DNA from: Goodfellowiella coeruleoviolacea
Lineage (GTDB): Bacteria > Actinomycetota > Actinomycetes > Mycobacteriales > Pseudonocardiaceae
Length of the DNA stretch: 64,000 nucleotides
Reading direction: 5' to 3'
NCBI RefSeq assembly: GCF_024171785.1
Contig: NZ_JAMTCK010000002.1
Location: 1 to 64,000, forward strand
In this document: piece by piece, positions 54,039 to 63,017 of the stretch
How the letters are laid out: each line of letters begins with the position of its first letter
How positions within the stretch are numbered: position 1 is the first letter of the stretch
Translations under genes and position numbers: made by a program
Notes under the pieces: model-generated
What the model saw: only the letters and a program-made list of their open reading frames with translations
Told to the model about the DNA's origin: nothing
Database searches by the model: none

Positions 54039-55478
54039 TCAGACCGACTCCGGCGGCAGGTCCCGCCAGTACCGGACCTCGTCGAACAGCACGGTGCCGT
54101 CGCGACTGGTGTCGGTGCGGGTGGCGCCGTCCACCGCCCACCCGGCCGTCTCGTAGAACCGGCGCGCCCGCGTGTTGCTGGCCAGCACCCACAGGGTGGC
54201 CTGCCGGAACCGGCGCTGGCGCAGCGCCTCGATCGCCTGGTCGTGCAGCAACCGGCCGAGGCCCCGGCCCCAGTGCTTGGGGTGGAGGTAGATCGACCGC
54301 AGTTCCCCGGTGCCCGGGGCGGCGTTGTCGTCGCGACTGGGACCGATCGCGGCGAAGCCGGCGACCACGTGCTCGTCGGCCTCCGCCACCAGGACCGAGG
54401 ACGCCTGGTCGGTCGCGGCCAGCCACTGCTGCCAGGACCGCTGGCGGTCGGCCACGGACAGGTTCCGCAGGAACCCGTCGGGCAGGTGGCCGGCGTAGGC
54501 GGCCTGCCAGGAGGCGACGTGGATCTCGGCGAGCGCGGTGGCGTCCTCGGGGGTGGCCGGTCGGATGGTGCCGGCCGGTGGTGGGGATGACATGGCGCGG
54601 ACGGTAGAACGCCTTCCCGCCGGGCACACCGGGTTTTCGTCCGCCGCTGGCCGGGCCGGCCGCTGCCCTGCCGAGCCGACCAGGGCCAAGGCGCAGACCG
54701 CCAGCGCGCTGTCCGGCTCGTCCGGGGGCGGCGCCGAGTCCGGCCAGGGCAGGTCGGCCAGACCGGGATCGAGCAGGGTGAACGACGCCAGCCACGCGCG
54801 CAGCGCCGCCCTGGTGCGGGGGAACAGGGCACCGGTGTGCGCGAGTTCGCCGAGTCGCTGCTGGACCAGGGTGGCGGCAGCGCCGGCCAGGCAGTGCGAC
54901 AGGGCCAGGCAGCTGCCCGGGGCCAGCAGCCGCTCGTAGCGCCGCAGCAGGCCGGCTGGGTCCTCCCGGTCGGGAACCAGGTGCAGGACGTCGACGGCCA
55001 GCAGCCCGGTCGGCTCGGTCACGTCGAGCAGGCCGGTGCGCACGACCGCGTCCAGCAGCGTCAGTGGCTGCCGCAGGTCGGCCCGGACGGCGGCGGCGAA
55101 CGGGTTGTCCCGCAACAGGAGTTCGGCCTGGGCAACGGTGTCCGGGTCGTGGTCGACGTAGACCACGCGCGCCTGCGGGTGCTCGGCCTGGGCGACGTGG
55201 TGCACGTGCTCGACGGTGGGCAGGCCGGACCCCAGGTCGACGAACTGCCGGATGCCCTGGCGCAGCATCGCGGCGACGGCGTGGCGGGAGAACGCCCGGT
55301 GGGCACGCGCGAGCGGGACGAGAACGGGCAGCCGGTCGGTCAGGGACCGGCCAACGGCCCGGTCCGCCGGAGTGTTCAGACTGCCCCCCAGCAACCAGTC
55401 GTGGACGCGGGCGGCGCTGGGCCGGTCAAGATCAACGGCGGGCGGTTCAGCGCCCCCGGAACGGTGTCCCCCGAGCAC
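54039..55478 (-). CDS. SAM-dependent methyltransferase (DUF574 type) continuous with GNAT acetyltransferase
   Basis: One uninterrupted 479-residue frame holding two proteins normally separate. Residues 1-268 are a Streptomyces-type S-adenosyl methyltransferase (Methyltransf_19/DUF574): VDLDRPSAARVHDWLLGG, FVDLGSGLPTVEHVHHVAQ, VVYVDHDPDTVAQAE, GLLAVDVLHLVPD. After a Pro/Ala linker, residues 296-479 are a GNAT acetyltransferase: TIRPATPEDATALAEIHVASWQAAY, acetyl-CoA loop HWGRGLGRLL and NTRARRFYETAGW. An internal ATG at 54593 (MSSPPPAGT) could start the GNAT domain separately, but no stop divides the two and no ribosome site precedes it. Start GTG 55478 fits the methyltransferase N-terminus. Functions and substrates unknown. 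Confidence 0.8.
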   Translation of the reverse strand: MLGGHRSGGAEPPAVDLDRPSAARVHDWLLGGSLNTPADRAVGRSLTDRLPVLVPLARAHRAFSRHAVAAMLRQGIRQFVDLGSGLPTVEHVHHVAQAEHPQARVVYVDHDPDTVAQAELLLRDNPFAAAVRADLRQPLTLLDAVVRTGLLDVTEPTGLLAVDVLHLVPDREDPAGLLRRYERLLAPGSCLALSHCLAGAAATLVQQRLGELAHTGALFPRTRAALRAWLASFTLLDPGLADLPWPDSAPPPDEPDSALAVCALALVGSAGQRPARPAADENPVCPAGRRSTVRAMSSPPPAGTIRPATPEDATALAEIHVASWQAAYAGHLPDGFLRNLSVADRQRSWQQWLAATDQASSVLVAEADEHVVAGFAAIGPSRDDNAAPGTGELRSIYLHPKHWGRGLGRLLHDQAIEALRQRRFRQATLWVLASNTRARRFYETAGWAVDGATRTDTSRDGTVLFDEVRYWRDLPPESV

Positions 55479-55966
55479 CAGTTGATCTTACTGGCCGGGG
55501 TTGCCGGCACCCGGCGATCGCGCGGCTGGTACTGCTGGTCACGGCACTGTGTTCCCATCCCGGTGGCTCTCCGTAGGGAGCGATCTGCGTCTTGTCGGGC
55601 ACTCCGCCACCCGGCAGGGGGATAGGAGGCCGGCGGACACGTGGTGTGGGATTTCCGTGTGACTCACGTGGGTGACAAACACGATCGAGTGAACATTGCC
55701 CTTGGCGCATCAACAAAACGGTGCCGCCAACGTGGTACGGGGTGACCAGCCTTCACCGAGCTTCGCTCCCGTCGAAGCCGACGCACTGGAAGGAACACCG
55801 GTTTGTTGCAGCTGATGGCCGCGACCAGGGCGGCCGTGGTGGTCAACCACGGTGTGCCCAGGGCAGGCCATGAGGCACGAGTCATGGTCGACCCACTCCT
55901 GACCGAGCGGGTTCACCGAAAAACCTTAGCGACGCTGGTCGAACCGCCGGGTGAGGACGACCACGA
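55479..55966. other. 488-bp divergent intergenic region
   Basis: Between the methyltransferase-GNAT gene and the sigma factor gene. It holds one possible small minus-strand ORF (55664-55885, separate entry) and the CACGTG-centred imperfect palindrome GTGACTCACGTGGGTGAC at about 55658-55675. Promoters of both flanking genes must be here, but none matches consensus well; an ECF-type autoregulated promoter near 55900-55960 would be expected. Confidence 0.45.
55664..55885 (-). CDS. possible small protein, 73 residues
   Basis: A 73-residue frame with AGGAG 10 bases before its ATG. The N-terminal third is hydrophobic (GTPWLTTTAALVAAI), followed by a Cys and an Arg-rich segment (PVRRLRRERSSVKAG). 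It could be a small membrane-associated protein, but codon bias is not persuasive and no family is recognised. Confidence 0.25.
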   Translation of the reverse strand: MTRASWPALGTPWLTTTAALVAAISCNKPVFLPVRRLRRERSSVKAGHPVPRWRHRFVDAPRAMFTRSCLSPT

Positions 55967-56572
55967 GTGACCAATGCCCGGAACGCGTGCGACGACGGAC
56001 GCCCGTCGCACGATCAGCACACCGACTACAAGACCTTCTACGACAAGCACTACCTGGCGGTGCTCCGGTACGTCCGGGGCATGGCGCCGCACCTGGACGC
56101 CGTCGAGATCACCGCCGACGCCTTCTCGCGGGTGTGGGAGACCTGGGACCGCCCCAAGGGCGAGCGGCGGGCCTGGCTGTTCGCCATCGCCAAGAACCTG
56201 GCCCGGTCCGCGCTGCGCAGTCGTAGCAGGGACGCGGTTCCCGTCGAACTCACCGACAGCCACGACGTGCTCGTCGCGCACACCGCGGACATCGAGACAC
56301 GGCAGGAATACACCGACACCATGCGGGCGATCCGGGAGCTGCCCGACCACCTCCGGGACGCCATCGTGCTGAACGCGAACGGGCTGTCGCCCCAGGAGAT
56401 CGGCCAGGTCCTCGGGTGCAGCCCGCGCACCGCGTCCAGTTACGTCTCCCGGGCGCGCCGGCTGCTGGCGGCACGGGCGGATCTGCCCACCGGCCGGCTC
56501 TCCCGGCGGCGTCCCCGGGACAGCGACCAGGCGAACGATCCGGGGGACCGGGAAACAAGGGGTGAGGCGTGA
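55967..56572 (+). CDS. ECF-type RNA polymerase sigma factor
   Basis: A 201-residue sigma-70 family factor with only regions 2 and 4. Region 2: FYDKHYLAVLRYVRGMAPHL...AVEITADAFSRVWETWDRPKG...RAWLFAIAKNLARSALR. Region 4: IRELPDHLRDAIVLNANGLSPQEIGQVLGCSPRTASSYVSRARRLL (HTH). The acidic PDA-type segment of region 2 is altered, and a tail of 30 basic residues follows region 4. GTG start. Its TGA overlaps the GTG of the next gene (GTGA), so it is translated with a GGDEF-EAL-like protein instead of a classic transmembrane anti-sigma factor. Confidence 0.87.
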   Translation: MTNARNACDDGRPSHDQHTDYKTFYDKHYLAVLRYVRGMAPHLDAVEITADAFSRVWETWDRPKGERRAWLFAIAKNLARSALRSRSRDAVPVELTDSHDVLVAHTADIETRQEYTDTMRAIRELPDHLRDAIVLNANGLSPQEIGQVLGCSPRTASSYVSRARRLLAARADLPTGRLSRRRPRDSDQANDPGDRETRGEA

Positions 56573-58782
56573 TATTCGACCGTGTTCTGCAGTGGCTGCC
56601 CGGGACCAGCGCGCATGCCCGTCGGCGCCTGGTCGACGACCGGCTGGCGCGGTTGTCGGCCGTGCTCGGGGCGCCGGCCTCCCCGGTCGAGGACGCGGTG
56701 ATGCGGGTGACCCTGGCGAAGATCCTGGCGCGGGAGGCCGGACCCGCCGACCCGCCGGCCGACGAGCGCGGCGAACCGGCGGCCGGGGCGGCCCGGACCC
56801 GGGACTTCGACCTGGAGCCGCTGGTGGCCGAGTGGGCCAGGGGCATCTGCGAGGTCTGCTGCGTGCTGGACAGCCAGGCCGGCCTGCGGGACAAGCTGCT
56901 CGGCTTCGCCAAGGAACTCGCCCTGCGGCTGCTGGACCCGGACATGGCCACGCTCGCACCCGAGTTGGTCGGCCGGGCGCTCGCCTACGACATGCACCTG
57001 ACCACCAGGGCGTTCACCGCCACGGTCCGGCTGCTGATGCCCTGGGCCGAACAGTTGCAGGAGTTCGCCGGCCGCAACCAGCCACAGCTGCGCGCCCAGG
57101 TGTTCGCCGACCTGTCCTGCGGCTACGCCGAGGGACTGCGCGACCGCCTCTTCGACGAGCAGCTGTGCACGACCACCGCGCTGCAACTGGTCAGGACGCG
57201 GCGGCCCGCCACCGCGGTCGCGGACCCGGCCCCGACCGGATCGGCGGCCCCGGAACCCGAGCCGGCCGGAAGCGAGCCGGCCGGAAGCGAGCCGGCCGGA
57301 AGCGAGTCGGCCGGAACCGAGCCGGTCGGGACCGGGCTGGGTGAGACTGGGCTGGGCGGGACTGGGTCGACCGGGGTCAGGCAGGCTGACGGGCCACCGG
57401 CCGAGGGCACCGCCGAGGACGCCACCCAGCGCGCGCTGTGGCGACAACGCCTGCTGCGCTGCGCCTACCGCGACGAGGTGACCGGATTACCCAACCAGCG
57501 GGACTTCCGCGAACGCGTCACCGCCGCGCTGGCGGCGGCCGGAGTCGACGCGGCCGTGGCCCTGTGCGCCGTCCGGGTCGGCGGGCTGGTCTCGACCATC
57601 AACGCGTTCGAGCCGGCCGTGCACGACCGGGTGGTCGCCGATCTCGCGTGCCGGGTGCGCGGGACGACCGCGGGCATGCGCGGGGTGACCGTCGGCCGGC
57701 TCGACGCGGACACCTTCGCCATCCTGGTCACCAACTCCACCGACTGGGTGTCCCTGCACGACCTGGTCAAGCGGCTGGCCGACTGGATCGCCCAGCCGGT
57801 GCGGCTGGACGACCGCGAGCTGGTGTTCGCGCCGTGGATCGGCGTGGTGGCGGGGCGTGCCGGGCGGAGCAGCGTGGAGAGCCTGCTCCGGCAGGCCGAG
57901 ATCGCGCTGGCCAGCAACGTGCAGGCGGCCAAACAGCCCTGGGTGGTCGTCGACCCCGGCAGCGTGGCCAGGGACCGGCAGCGGCGCAGCCTGCTGATGG
58001 CGCTGCCCGACGCCCTGGAAACCGGCCAGGTGCGGCTGGCGTTCAGCCCGATCGCCCGGGTGACCGACGGGGTGATCGTGGGGGCCGAGGCCAGCCCGTG
58101 GTGGCGGCATCCCGAGCACGGCGACGTGCCGGTGGCCGATCTCGTCGCACTCGCCGACGAGATCGGCCTGACCCTCCCGGTTGGACAGTGGATCATCAGG
58201 GCGGCGTGCGCGCAGGCCGCCCGGTGGCAGCACCGACTCGGCGCCAGGGCCCCGTTCGTCGCGGTGAACGTGTCGCAGCGGGCGTCCGACGACGAGTGCC
58301 TGGTCCACCACGTGCGCACGGCGCTGCGGGAGACCCACGCGCCACCGGCGAAACTGCGCCTGCGCATGGAGGAGGCCGGCCTGTTCGACCGCCGCGGCGG
58401 GTGGCACAACCACCTCATCGAGCTGACCGGGCTCAACGTGCGCCTGGAGATCAACAACATCGGCACCCGCTACGCCCGGTTCGACCGGCTGACCTCGGTG
58501 CCGGTCTACGGGATCGTCGTACCGCCGGCGCTGGTGGCCAAACTGGGCGTGGCGGAGGAGGGCAACTGCACCGAGGCGGTCGCCGGTTCGCTGGTCGCCC
58601 TCGGCCTGCGGTTGAACTGCGAGGTGACCATGCAGGGCGTGGACGGCCCACGCGAACTCGGCTGCGTCCGCCAGCTGGGCGGCCAGTTCGCGCAGGGCAG
58701 GGGCATCGGCGAGCCGGTCGGCCCTGACGAGTTCGAGAAGCTGGTCACCTGCGCGACCGGCGACGTGCGGCGCGCCTGCTGA
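56569..58782 (+). CDS. degenerate GGDEF-EAL domain protein coupled to sigma factor
   Basis: A 737-residue cytoplasmic protein. Residues 1-205 are an all-helical sensory region (LDSQAGLRDKLLGFAKELALRLLD; YDMHLTTRAFTATVRLLMPWAEQL), 205-285 a Pro/Gly/Glu repeat linker, 290-455 a GGDEF-like domain starting DEVTGLPNQRDFRERV, and 470-725 an EAL-like domain. The GGDEF site reads GRLDADTF (about residue 377), so cyclase activity is unlikely. The EAL motif is EAS (GAEASPWWRHPEHG, about 507), DDFGT is NNIGT and the KID Lys is absent, so phosphodiesterase activity is unlikely too. It may bind c-di-GMP or protein partners and control the sigma factor whose stop its GTG overlaps. Confidence 0.85.
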   Translation: MIFDRVLQWLPGTSAHARRRLVDDRLARLSAVLGAPASPVEDAVMRVTLAKILAREAGPADPPADERGEPAAGAARTRDFDLEPLVAEWARGICEVCCVLDSQAGLRDKLLGFAKELALRLLDPDMATLAPELVGRALAYDMHLTTRAFTATVRLLMPWAEQLQEFAGRNQPQLRAQVFADLSCGYAEGLRDRLFDEQLCTTTALQLVRTRRPATAVADPAPTGSAAPEPEPAGSEPAGSEPAGSESAGTEPVGTGLGETGLGGTGSTGVRQADGPPAEGTAEDATQRALWRQRLLRCAYRDEVTGLPNQRDFRERVTAALAAAGVDAAVALCAVRVGGLVSTINAFEPAVHDRVVADLACRVRGTTAGMRGVTVGRLDADTFAILVTNSTDWVSLHDLVKRLADWIAQPVRLDDRELVFAPWIGVVAGRAGRSSVESLLRQAEIALASNVQAAKQPWVVVDPGSVARDRQRRSLLMALPDALETGQVRLAFSPIARVTDGVIVGAEASPWWRHPEHGDVPVADLVALADEIGLTLPVGQWIIRAACAQAARWQHRLGARAPFVAVNVSQRASDDECLVHHVRTALRETHAPPAKLRLRMEEAGLFDRRGGWHNHLIELTGLNVRLEINNIGTRYARFDRLTSVPVYGIVVPPALVAKLGVAEEGNCTEAVAGSLVALGLRLNCEVTMQGVDGPRELGCVRQLGGQFAQGRGIGEPVGPDEFEKLVTCATGDVRRAC
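57259..57333 (+). repeat. 15-bp tandem repeats in linker
   Basis: Three perfect copies of GAGCCGGCCGGAAGC (57259-57303) followed by two diverged copies (57304-57333) encode EPAGS repeated, then ESAGT and EPVGT, in the linker between the helical domain and the GGDEF-like domain. Copy-number variation by slippage is likely between strains. Confidence 0.9.
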
Positions 58783-59139
58783 GCACGGCGACCGGGCCGG
58801 CCAGCCACCTCGGCTGGCCGGCCACCTCGGTCTGCCCACCCGCGCCCACCTGGTGGGGTTAACCCGGGCGGTCCCTACCGGTGCCCGCCCGCGTGTCCCA
58901 GGTGGACCGTCCCAACAGGACGTCGGCGAACCGCCGGAACAGCGGGCCGAAATCCGGGCCGGGGCAGGGTTGAGCGCATCGCACCGAGGTAACCGGGGCG
59001 GGACGGCCCAACCGTCCGGGAACGCCCACCCCCGCCGGGCAGCGGCACCGGCGCGTGGGCCGGCGCACCGGCGTGCGGGCCGGCCAGGACGAGCGGAGTC
59101 CGCGGCACACCGCGGAGTTGCCCACCGAGGAGGGGCGTT
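58783..59139. other. 357-bp intergenic region with terminator
   Basis: Holds the hairpin at 58795-58823 and, after it, the 10-bp palindrome GGGTTAACCC (58856-58865), which could be an operator for the downstream CoA-transferase operon. The rest is GC-rich with no recognisable gene; GAGGAGGGG just before 59140 is the ribosome site. Confidence 0.55.
58795..58823 (+). terminator. hairpin terminator
   Basis: GGCCGGCCAGCC / GGCTGGCCGGCC, a perfect 12-bp inverted repeat with a 5-base loop, 13 bp after the GGDEF-EAL gene. Confidence 0.8.
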
Positions 59140-60381
59140 GTGGTGTCAGCGAACAGCGCGACGACCGACCAGATCACCAGCGCCCTGGCGGGCGTCCGCG
59201 TGGTGGACATGTCCACTGTGGTCATGGGGCCGTTCGCCGCGCAGATCATGGGCGACCTCGGCGCGGACGTGATCAAGGTGGAGCCACCGGATGGGGAGTC
59301 GACCAGGCGGCTCCACCCCCAGCGCCACCCGGGGATGTCCGCGCTGGCCATGAACGTCAACCGGAACAAGCGCAGTCTCGGCGTCAACCTGAAGGACCCG
59401 CGGGGCCGGGAGATCCTGCTGAAGCTGCTGGAGAACACCGACATCCTGGTGACCAACATGCGTTCCGGCGCGCTCCAGCGGCTGAACCTGGACCACCACC
59501 AGATCGCCGACCGCTTCCCCCGGCTGATCTACTGCCACGCACAGGGGTTCCGCTCGGACTCGGTGCTGGCCAACCGCGCCGCCTACGACGAGATCGTGCA
59601 GGCGGCCTCGGGCCTGTCCGACCTGATGCGCCGGGTCACCGGCCGGCCCTACTACGTGCCGACCGTCCTCGGCGACAAGCTCTGCTCGCTCACCACCGTC
59701 TACTCCGCACTGGCCGCGCTGCACAGCCGCGACCGGACCGGCCGGGGCCAACTCGTCGAAGTGCCGATGACCGACACCCTGCTCGCGTTCAACCTGGTGG
59801 AGCACATGGAGGGGCTGACGTTCGAACCGCCCCTCGGTCCGATCGGGTTCTCCCGGTCGGTCACCCCCACCCACCGGGCCGTCGCCACCAAGGACGGCTG
59901 GGCGTGCATCCTGCCCTACAGCGTCAGGAACATCCAGGACTTCCTCGTCTTCATCGGCCGGCCCGACCTGGCCGAGGACCCGCGGTTCACCACCCCGGCC
60001 GGTCTGGTCCAGCACCAGGCCGAGCTGTACGAGCTGATCGAGGAGACCGCGGTGCGGGCGACCACCGCCGAGTGGGAGCGCTTCTGCGCCGAACACAGCA
60101 TCCCGTTCGCACCCCTGCTGGACATCGAGAAGGTCACCGAGGACCCCTACGTCACCGAGGGCGAACTGATCCAGGTGGCCGAGCACCCCACCGAGGGCGC
60201 CTACCGAGTGGTGCGGCCGCCGGTGCGCTTCTCCGCGACCCCCGCCACGATCCGGCGGCACTGTCCGCGCCCAGGAGAACAGAGCGCCGAGGTGCTGTCC
60301 GAGATCGGCTACCCGGCCGAGGCGATCCGGGACCTGGTCGCCAGGGGCGTGGTGGGCGCCGAACTCGTCGACGTGCTCTGA
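59140..60381 (+). CDS. CaiB/BaiF (family III) CoA transferase
   Basis: A 413-residue family III CoA transferase. N-terminal GVRVVDMSTVVMGPFAAQIMGDLGADVIKVEPPDG is the family signature; NRNKRSLGVNLKDPRGREI and AAYDEIVQAASGL follow, the latter with the catalytic Asp that carries CoA thioester intermediates. GRGQLVEVPMTDTLLAFN and PFAPLLDIEKVTEDPYV complete the fold. It moves CoA between carboxylic acids. GTG start (59140, or the adjacent GTG 59143) with GAGGAGGGG upstream. It is followed by an acyl-CoA dehydrogenase gene, so the pair probably activates and then desaturates a short or aromatic acid. Confidence 0.92.
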   Translation: MVSANSATTDQITSALAGVRVVDMSTVVMGPFAAQIMGDLGADVIKVEPPDGESTRRLHPQRHPGMSALAMNVNRNKRSLGVNLKDPRGREILLKLLENTDILVTNMRSGALQRLNLDHHQIADRFPRLIYCHAQGFRSDSVLANRAAYDEIVQAASGLSDLMRRVTGRPYYVPTVLGDKLCSLTTVYSALAALHSRDRTGRGQLVEVPMTDTLLAFNLVEHMEGLTFEPPLGPIGFSRSVTPTHRAVATKDGWACILPYSVRNIQDFLVFIGRPDLAEDPRFTTPAGLVQHQAELYELIEETAVRATTAEWERFCAEHSIPFAPLLDIEKVTEDPYVTEGELIQVAEHPTEGAYRVVRPPVRFSATPATIRRHCPRPGEQSAEVLSEIGYPAEAIRDLVARGVVGAELVDVL

Positions 60382-60436
60382 GGCGTTGCCGACCGCGATC
60401 CGGACAACCAGACGCAGCAGGGAGGACGTGGGGACC

Positions 60437-61612
60437 GTGGCAGACATCCTGGACGGCGACTTCTACCGGTTCGGCGAACTGCTCTCCGACGAGGAGCGGC
60501 AACTGATCCTGCGGGTCCGCGAGTTCCTGCGCACCAAGGTGGTGCCGGTGGCCAACGAGAACTGGGCCAGGGCCGAGTTCCCGACCCACCTGGTGCAGGG
60601 CTACGCCGACCTCGGCATCGCCGGGCTGGCCTACCCCGAGTCGCCCGGTCCCCGGCCCAGCAGCCTGCTCAGCGGCTTCCTCGCCTTGGAGATGGCGCAC
60701 GCCGACCCGTCCATGGCCACCTTCTTCGGTGTCCACACCGGACTCGCCATGGGCAGCATCGTGGCCTGCGGCTCGGATGAGCAGCGGGAGCGCTGGCTGC
60801 CGGCGATGAGCCGGATGGAGAAGATCGGCGCGTTCGCGCTGACCGAACCGCACGGTGGCTCGGACGTGGCCGGTGGCCTGCGCACCACCGCCCGCCGCGA
60901 CGGCGACACCTGGGTGCTCAACGGCGAGAAGCGCTGGATCGGCAACGCCACCTTCGCCGACCTGGTGGTGGTGTGGGCGCGGGACGAGGAGGACAACCAC
61001 GTCAAGGGCTTCGTGGTCGAGAAGGGCACCCCCGGCTTCTCCGCCACCAAGATCGAGAACAAGATCGCGCTGCGGGCGGTGCAGAACGCCGACATCGTGC
61101 TGCGGGACTGCCGGGTGCCCGAGGCCAACCGGCTGCACAACGCCAACTCGTTCCGGGACACCGCGGTGATCCTGCGGCGGACCCGCAGCGGGGTGGCCTG
61201 GCAGGCCACCGGCGTGATGCTGGCCGCCTACGAGATCGCCCTGGACTACGCCAAGAACCGGGAGCAGTTCGGTCGGCCGATCGGCAAGTTCCAGCTCGTG
61301 CAGGACCTGCTGGTGCGCATGGTCGGCAACACCACCGCCTCGCTGGCCATGGTGGTGCGGCTGGCGCAGCTGCAGGAGGCCGGCACCTACCGCGACGAGC
61401 ACTCCGCGCTGGCCAAGGCGTACTGCACGACCAGGATGCGGGAGGTGGTCGGCTGGGCGCGGGAACTGCTGGCCGGCAACGGCATCGTGCTGGACTACAA
61501 CATCGGCCGGTTCGTCGCCGACGCCGAAGCGCTCTACTCCTACGAGGGAACCCGCGAGATCAACACCCTGGTCGTGGGGCGCGCCATCACCGGGCTGAGC
61601 GCCTTCGTCTGA
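60437..61612 (+). CDS. acyl-CoA dehydrogenase (glutaryl-CoA dehydrogenase-like)
   Basis: A 391-residue FAD-dependent acyl-CoA dehydrogenase. It shows ALTEPHGGSDVAGGLRTTA (FAD/substrate loop), GEKRWIGNATFADLVVVWA, and the catalytic Glu in YEGTREINTLVVGRAITG, where the YEGT position is that of glutaryl-CoA dehydrogenase-type enzymes. EQFGRPIGKFQLVQ is the conserved middle helix. It oxidises a CoA thioester to the enoyl form with electron transfer to ETF. GTG at 60437 is preferred for the GGAGGA 10 bases upstream; GTG 60428 and TTG 60386 are alternatives. It lies 55 bp after the CoA transferase gene, same operon. Confidence 0.9.
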   Translation: MADILDGDFYRFGELLSDEERQLILRVREFLRTKVVPVANENWARAEFPTHLVQGYADLGIAGLAYPESPGPRPSSLLSGFLALEMAHADPSMATFFGVHTGLAMGSIVACGSDEQRERWLPAMSRMEKIGAFALTEPHGGSDVAGGLRTTARRDGDTWVLNGEKRWIGNATFADLVVVWARDEEDNHVKGFVVEKGTPGFSATKIENKIALRAVQNADIVLRDCRVPEANRLHNANSFRDTAVILRRTRSGVAWQATGVMLAAYEIALDYAKNREQFGRPIGKFQLVQDLLVRMVGNTTASLAMVVRLAQLQEAGTYRDEHSALAKAYCTTRMREVVGWARELLAGNGIVLDYNIGRFVADAEALYSYEGTREINTLVVGRAITGLSAFV

Positions 61613-61707
61613 CCGCCCCGCACCGACGAACCGGGGGAGAACGGCGACAGTCGGTGGGGTGCGGCGCGGTGCCGGTGGGCTGCCGCGCCGCACGCCGCTG
61701 GCGGCGC

Positions 61708-62925
61708 TCAGCCGAGCACGACCGGCAGTTCCTCCAAACCGTGCATGAGCAGGCTGAACCGCCAGCGCAGCTGTTCGGCCGGCACCGCGAGGCGGGCCGA
61801 GGAGAGCCTGGCCAGCAGCTGGGTGAAGGCGATCTCGCCCTCCAGGCGGGCCAGCGGAGCCCCGAGGCAGAAGTGGATGCCGTGGCCGAACGCGAGGTGG
61901 CCGTGGGTGGACCGGGTCGGGTCGAAGGCGTTCGCGTCGGGGAACCGGCTCGGGTCGCGGTTCGCCGAGGACAGGCAGAGCAGCACGAACTCCCCGGCGG
62001 GAATGGTGATCCCGCCGATCTCCACCGGCTCGGTGGTGTACCGCCTGGTCGCGACCGTGACCGGGCTCTCGTAGCGCAGGAACTCCTCGACGGCGGCCGG
62101 CACCAACGCCGGATCGGCCTGGAGCCTGGCGAGGTGGTCGGGGTGGGTGAGCAGGGTGAGCACGCCGTTGGCGATCAGGTTGACCGTGGTCTCGTGCCCG
62201 GCCACCAGCAACAGGTAGGCCATGGAGGTGGTCTCGGCGGTGCTGAGCTGGTCCCCGTCGTTGTCCGGCTGCACCAGCGCGCTGATCAGGCCACCATCCG
62301 GGTTGGCCCGCTTGGTCACGCACAGCCAGTCGAGGTAGTCGGCCATGGCCTGGCCGGCCCGGCCCAGCTCGGGACCGCCCACACTGGACTCCAGCACCCG
62401 GCACCACCCGCGGAACCGCTCCCGGTCGGCGGTGGGCACGCCGAGCAGCTCGCAGATCACGGTGATGGGCAGCGGCGCGGCGAACGCCTCGATCAGGTCC
62501 ACCGGCACGCCGGTGGGCATGCTGGCGAGCAGCTGCTCGGTGATCTCCTCGATGCGCGGACGCAGCTGCTCCACCCGCCGGGCGGTGAAGACCCGGCCGA
62601 CCAACCGGCGCAGCCGGGTGTGGTCGGGTGGATCGGTGTTGAGCATGTGGAGGTTGAGCAGCCGGGCGTACTCGCGGTGGTCACCAACGCCGGTCCCGGG
62701 AAGGTGCCGCGCGATGAGTTCCTCGGAGTGGCGGATGTCCTTGCTCAGCCGTGAGTCGCCCAACCCGGCGCGGACGTCGTCGTAACGGGTTACCAGCCAG
62801 ACTCGCAGGCCGTTCGGTGTCCGCACCGGGCGCACCGGGGACTCGTCACGAAGTAGGGCGAACATCGGATGCACGTGCTGGAGGAAGTCCTCGTCGATGC
62901 GCTCGTCTTCGCGCGTGCTGGTCAT
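61708..62925 (-). CDS. cytochrome P450
   Basis: A 405-residue soluble P450. I-helix VAGHETTVNLIANG, K-helix EEFLRYESPV (ExxR), heme loop FGHGIHFCLGAPLARLEGEIAF with the Cys ligand. Segments DPPDHTRLRRLVGRVFTARRVEQLRP and NRDPSRFPDANAFDPTR are typical of the CYP107 type involved in macrolide and peptide tailoring. ATG at 62925. It is convergent with the CoA operon and lies 92 bp downstream of the aryl-AMP ligase gene on the same strand, so it probably hydroxylates a ligase-derived or carrier-bound intermediate. Substrate unknown. Confidence 0.92.
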   Translation of the reverse strand: MTSTREDERIDEDFLQHVHPMFALLRDESPVRPVRTPNGLRVWLVTRYDDVRAGLGDSRLSKDIRHSEELIARHLPGTGVGDHREYARLLNLHMLNTDPPDHTRLRRLVGRVFTARRVEQLRPRIEEITEQLLASMPTGVPVDLIEAFAAPLPITVICELLGVPTADRERFRGWCRVLESSVGGPELGRAGQAMADYLDWLCVTKRANPDGGLISALVQPDNDGDQLSTAETTSMAYLLLVAGHETTVNLIANGVLTLLTHPDHLARLQADPALVPAAVEEFLRYESPVTVATRRYTTEPVEIGGITIPAGEFVLLCLSSANRDPSRFPDANAFDPTRSTHGHLAFGHGIHFCLGAPLARLEGEIAFTQLLARLSSARLAVPAEQLRWRFSLLMHGLEELPVVLG

Positions 62926-63017
62926 GAGTGCTGTGCTCCTCGGTAGCCTGAGGCAACGGGGGGTCCAGGCGGTGCACCCCGCCGGTCGGCCGTGGACGTG
63001 GTGGCTTAGGCATGTCC

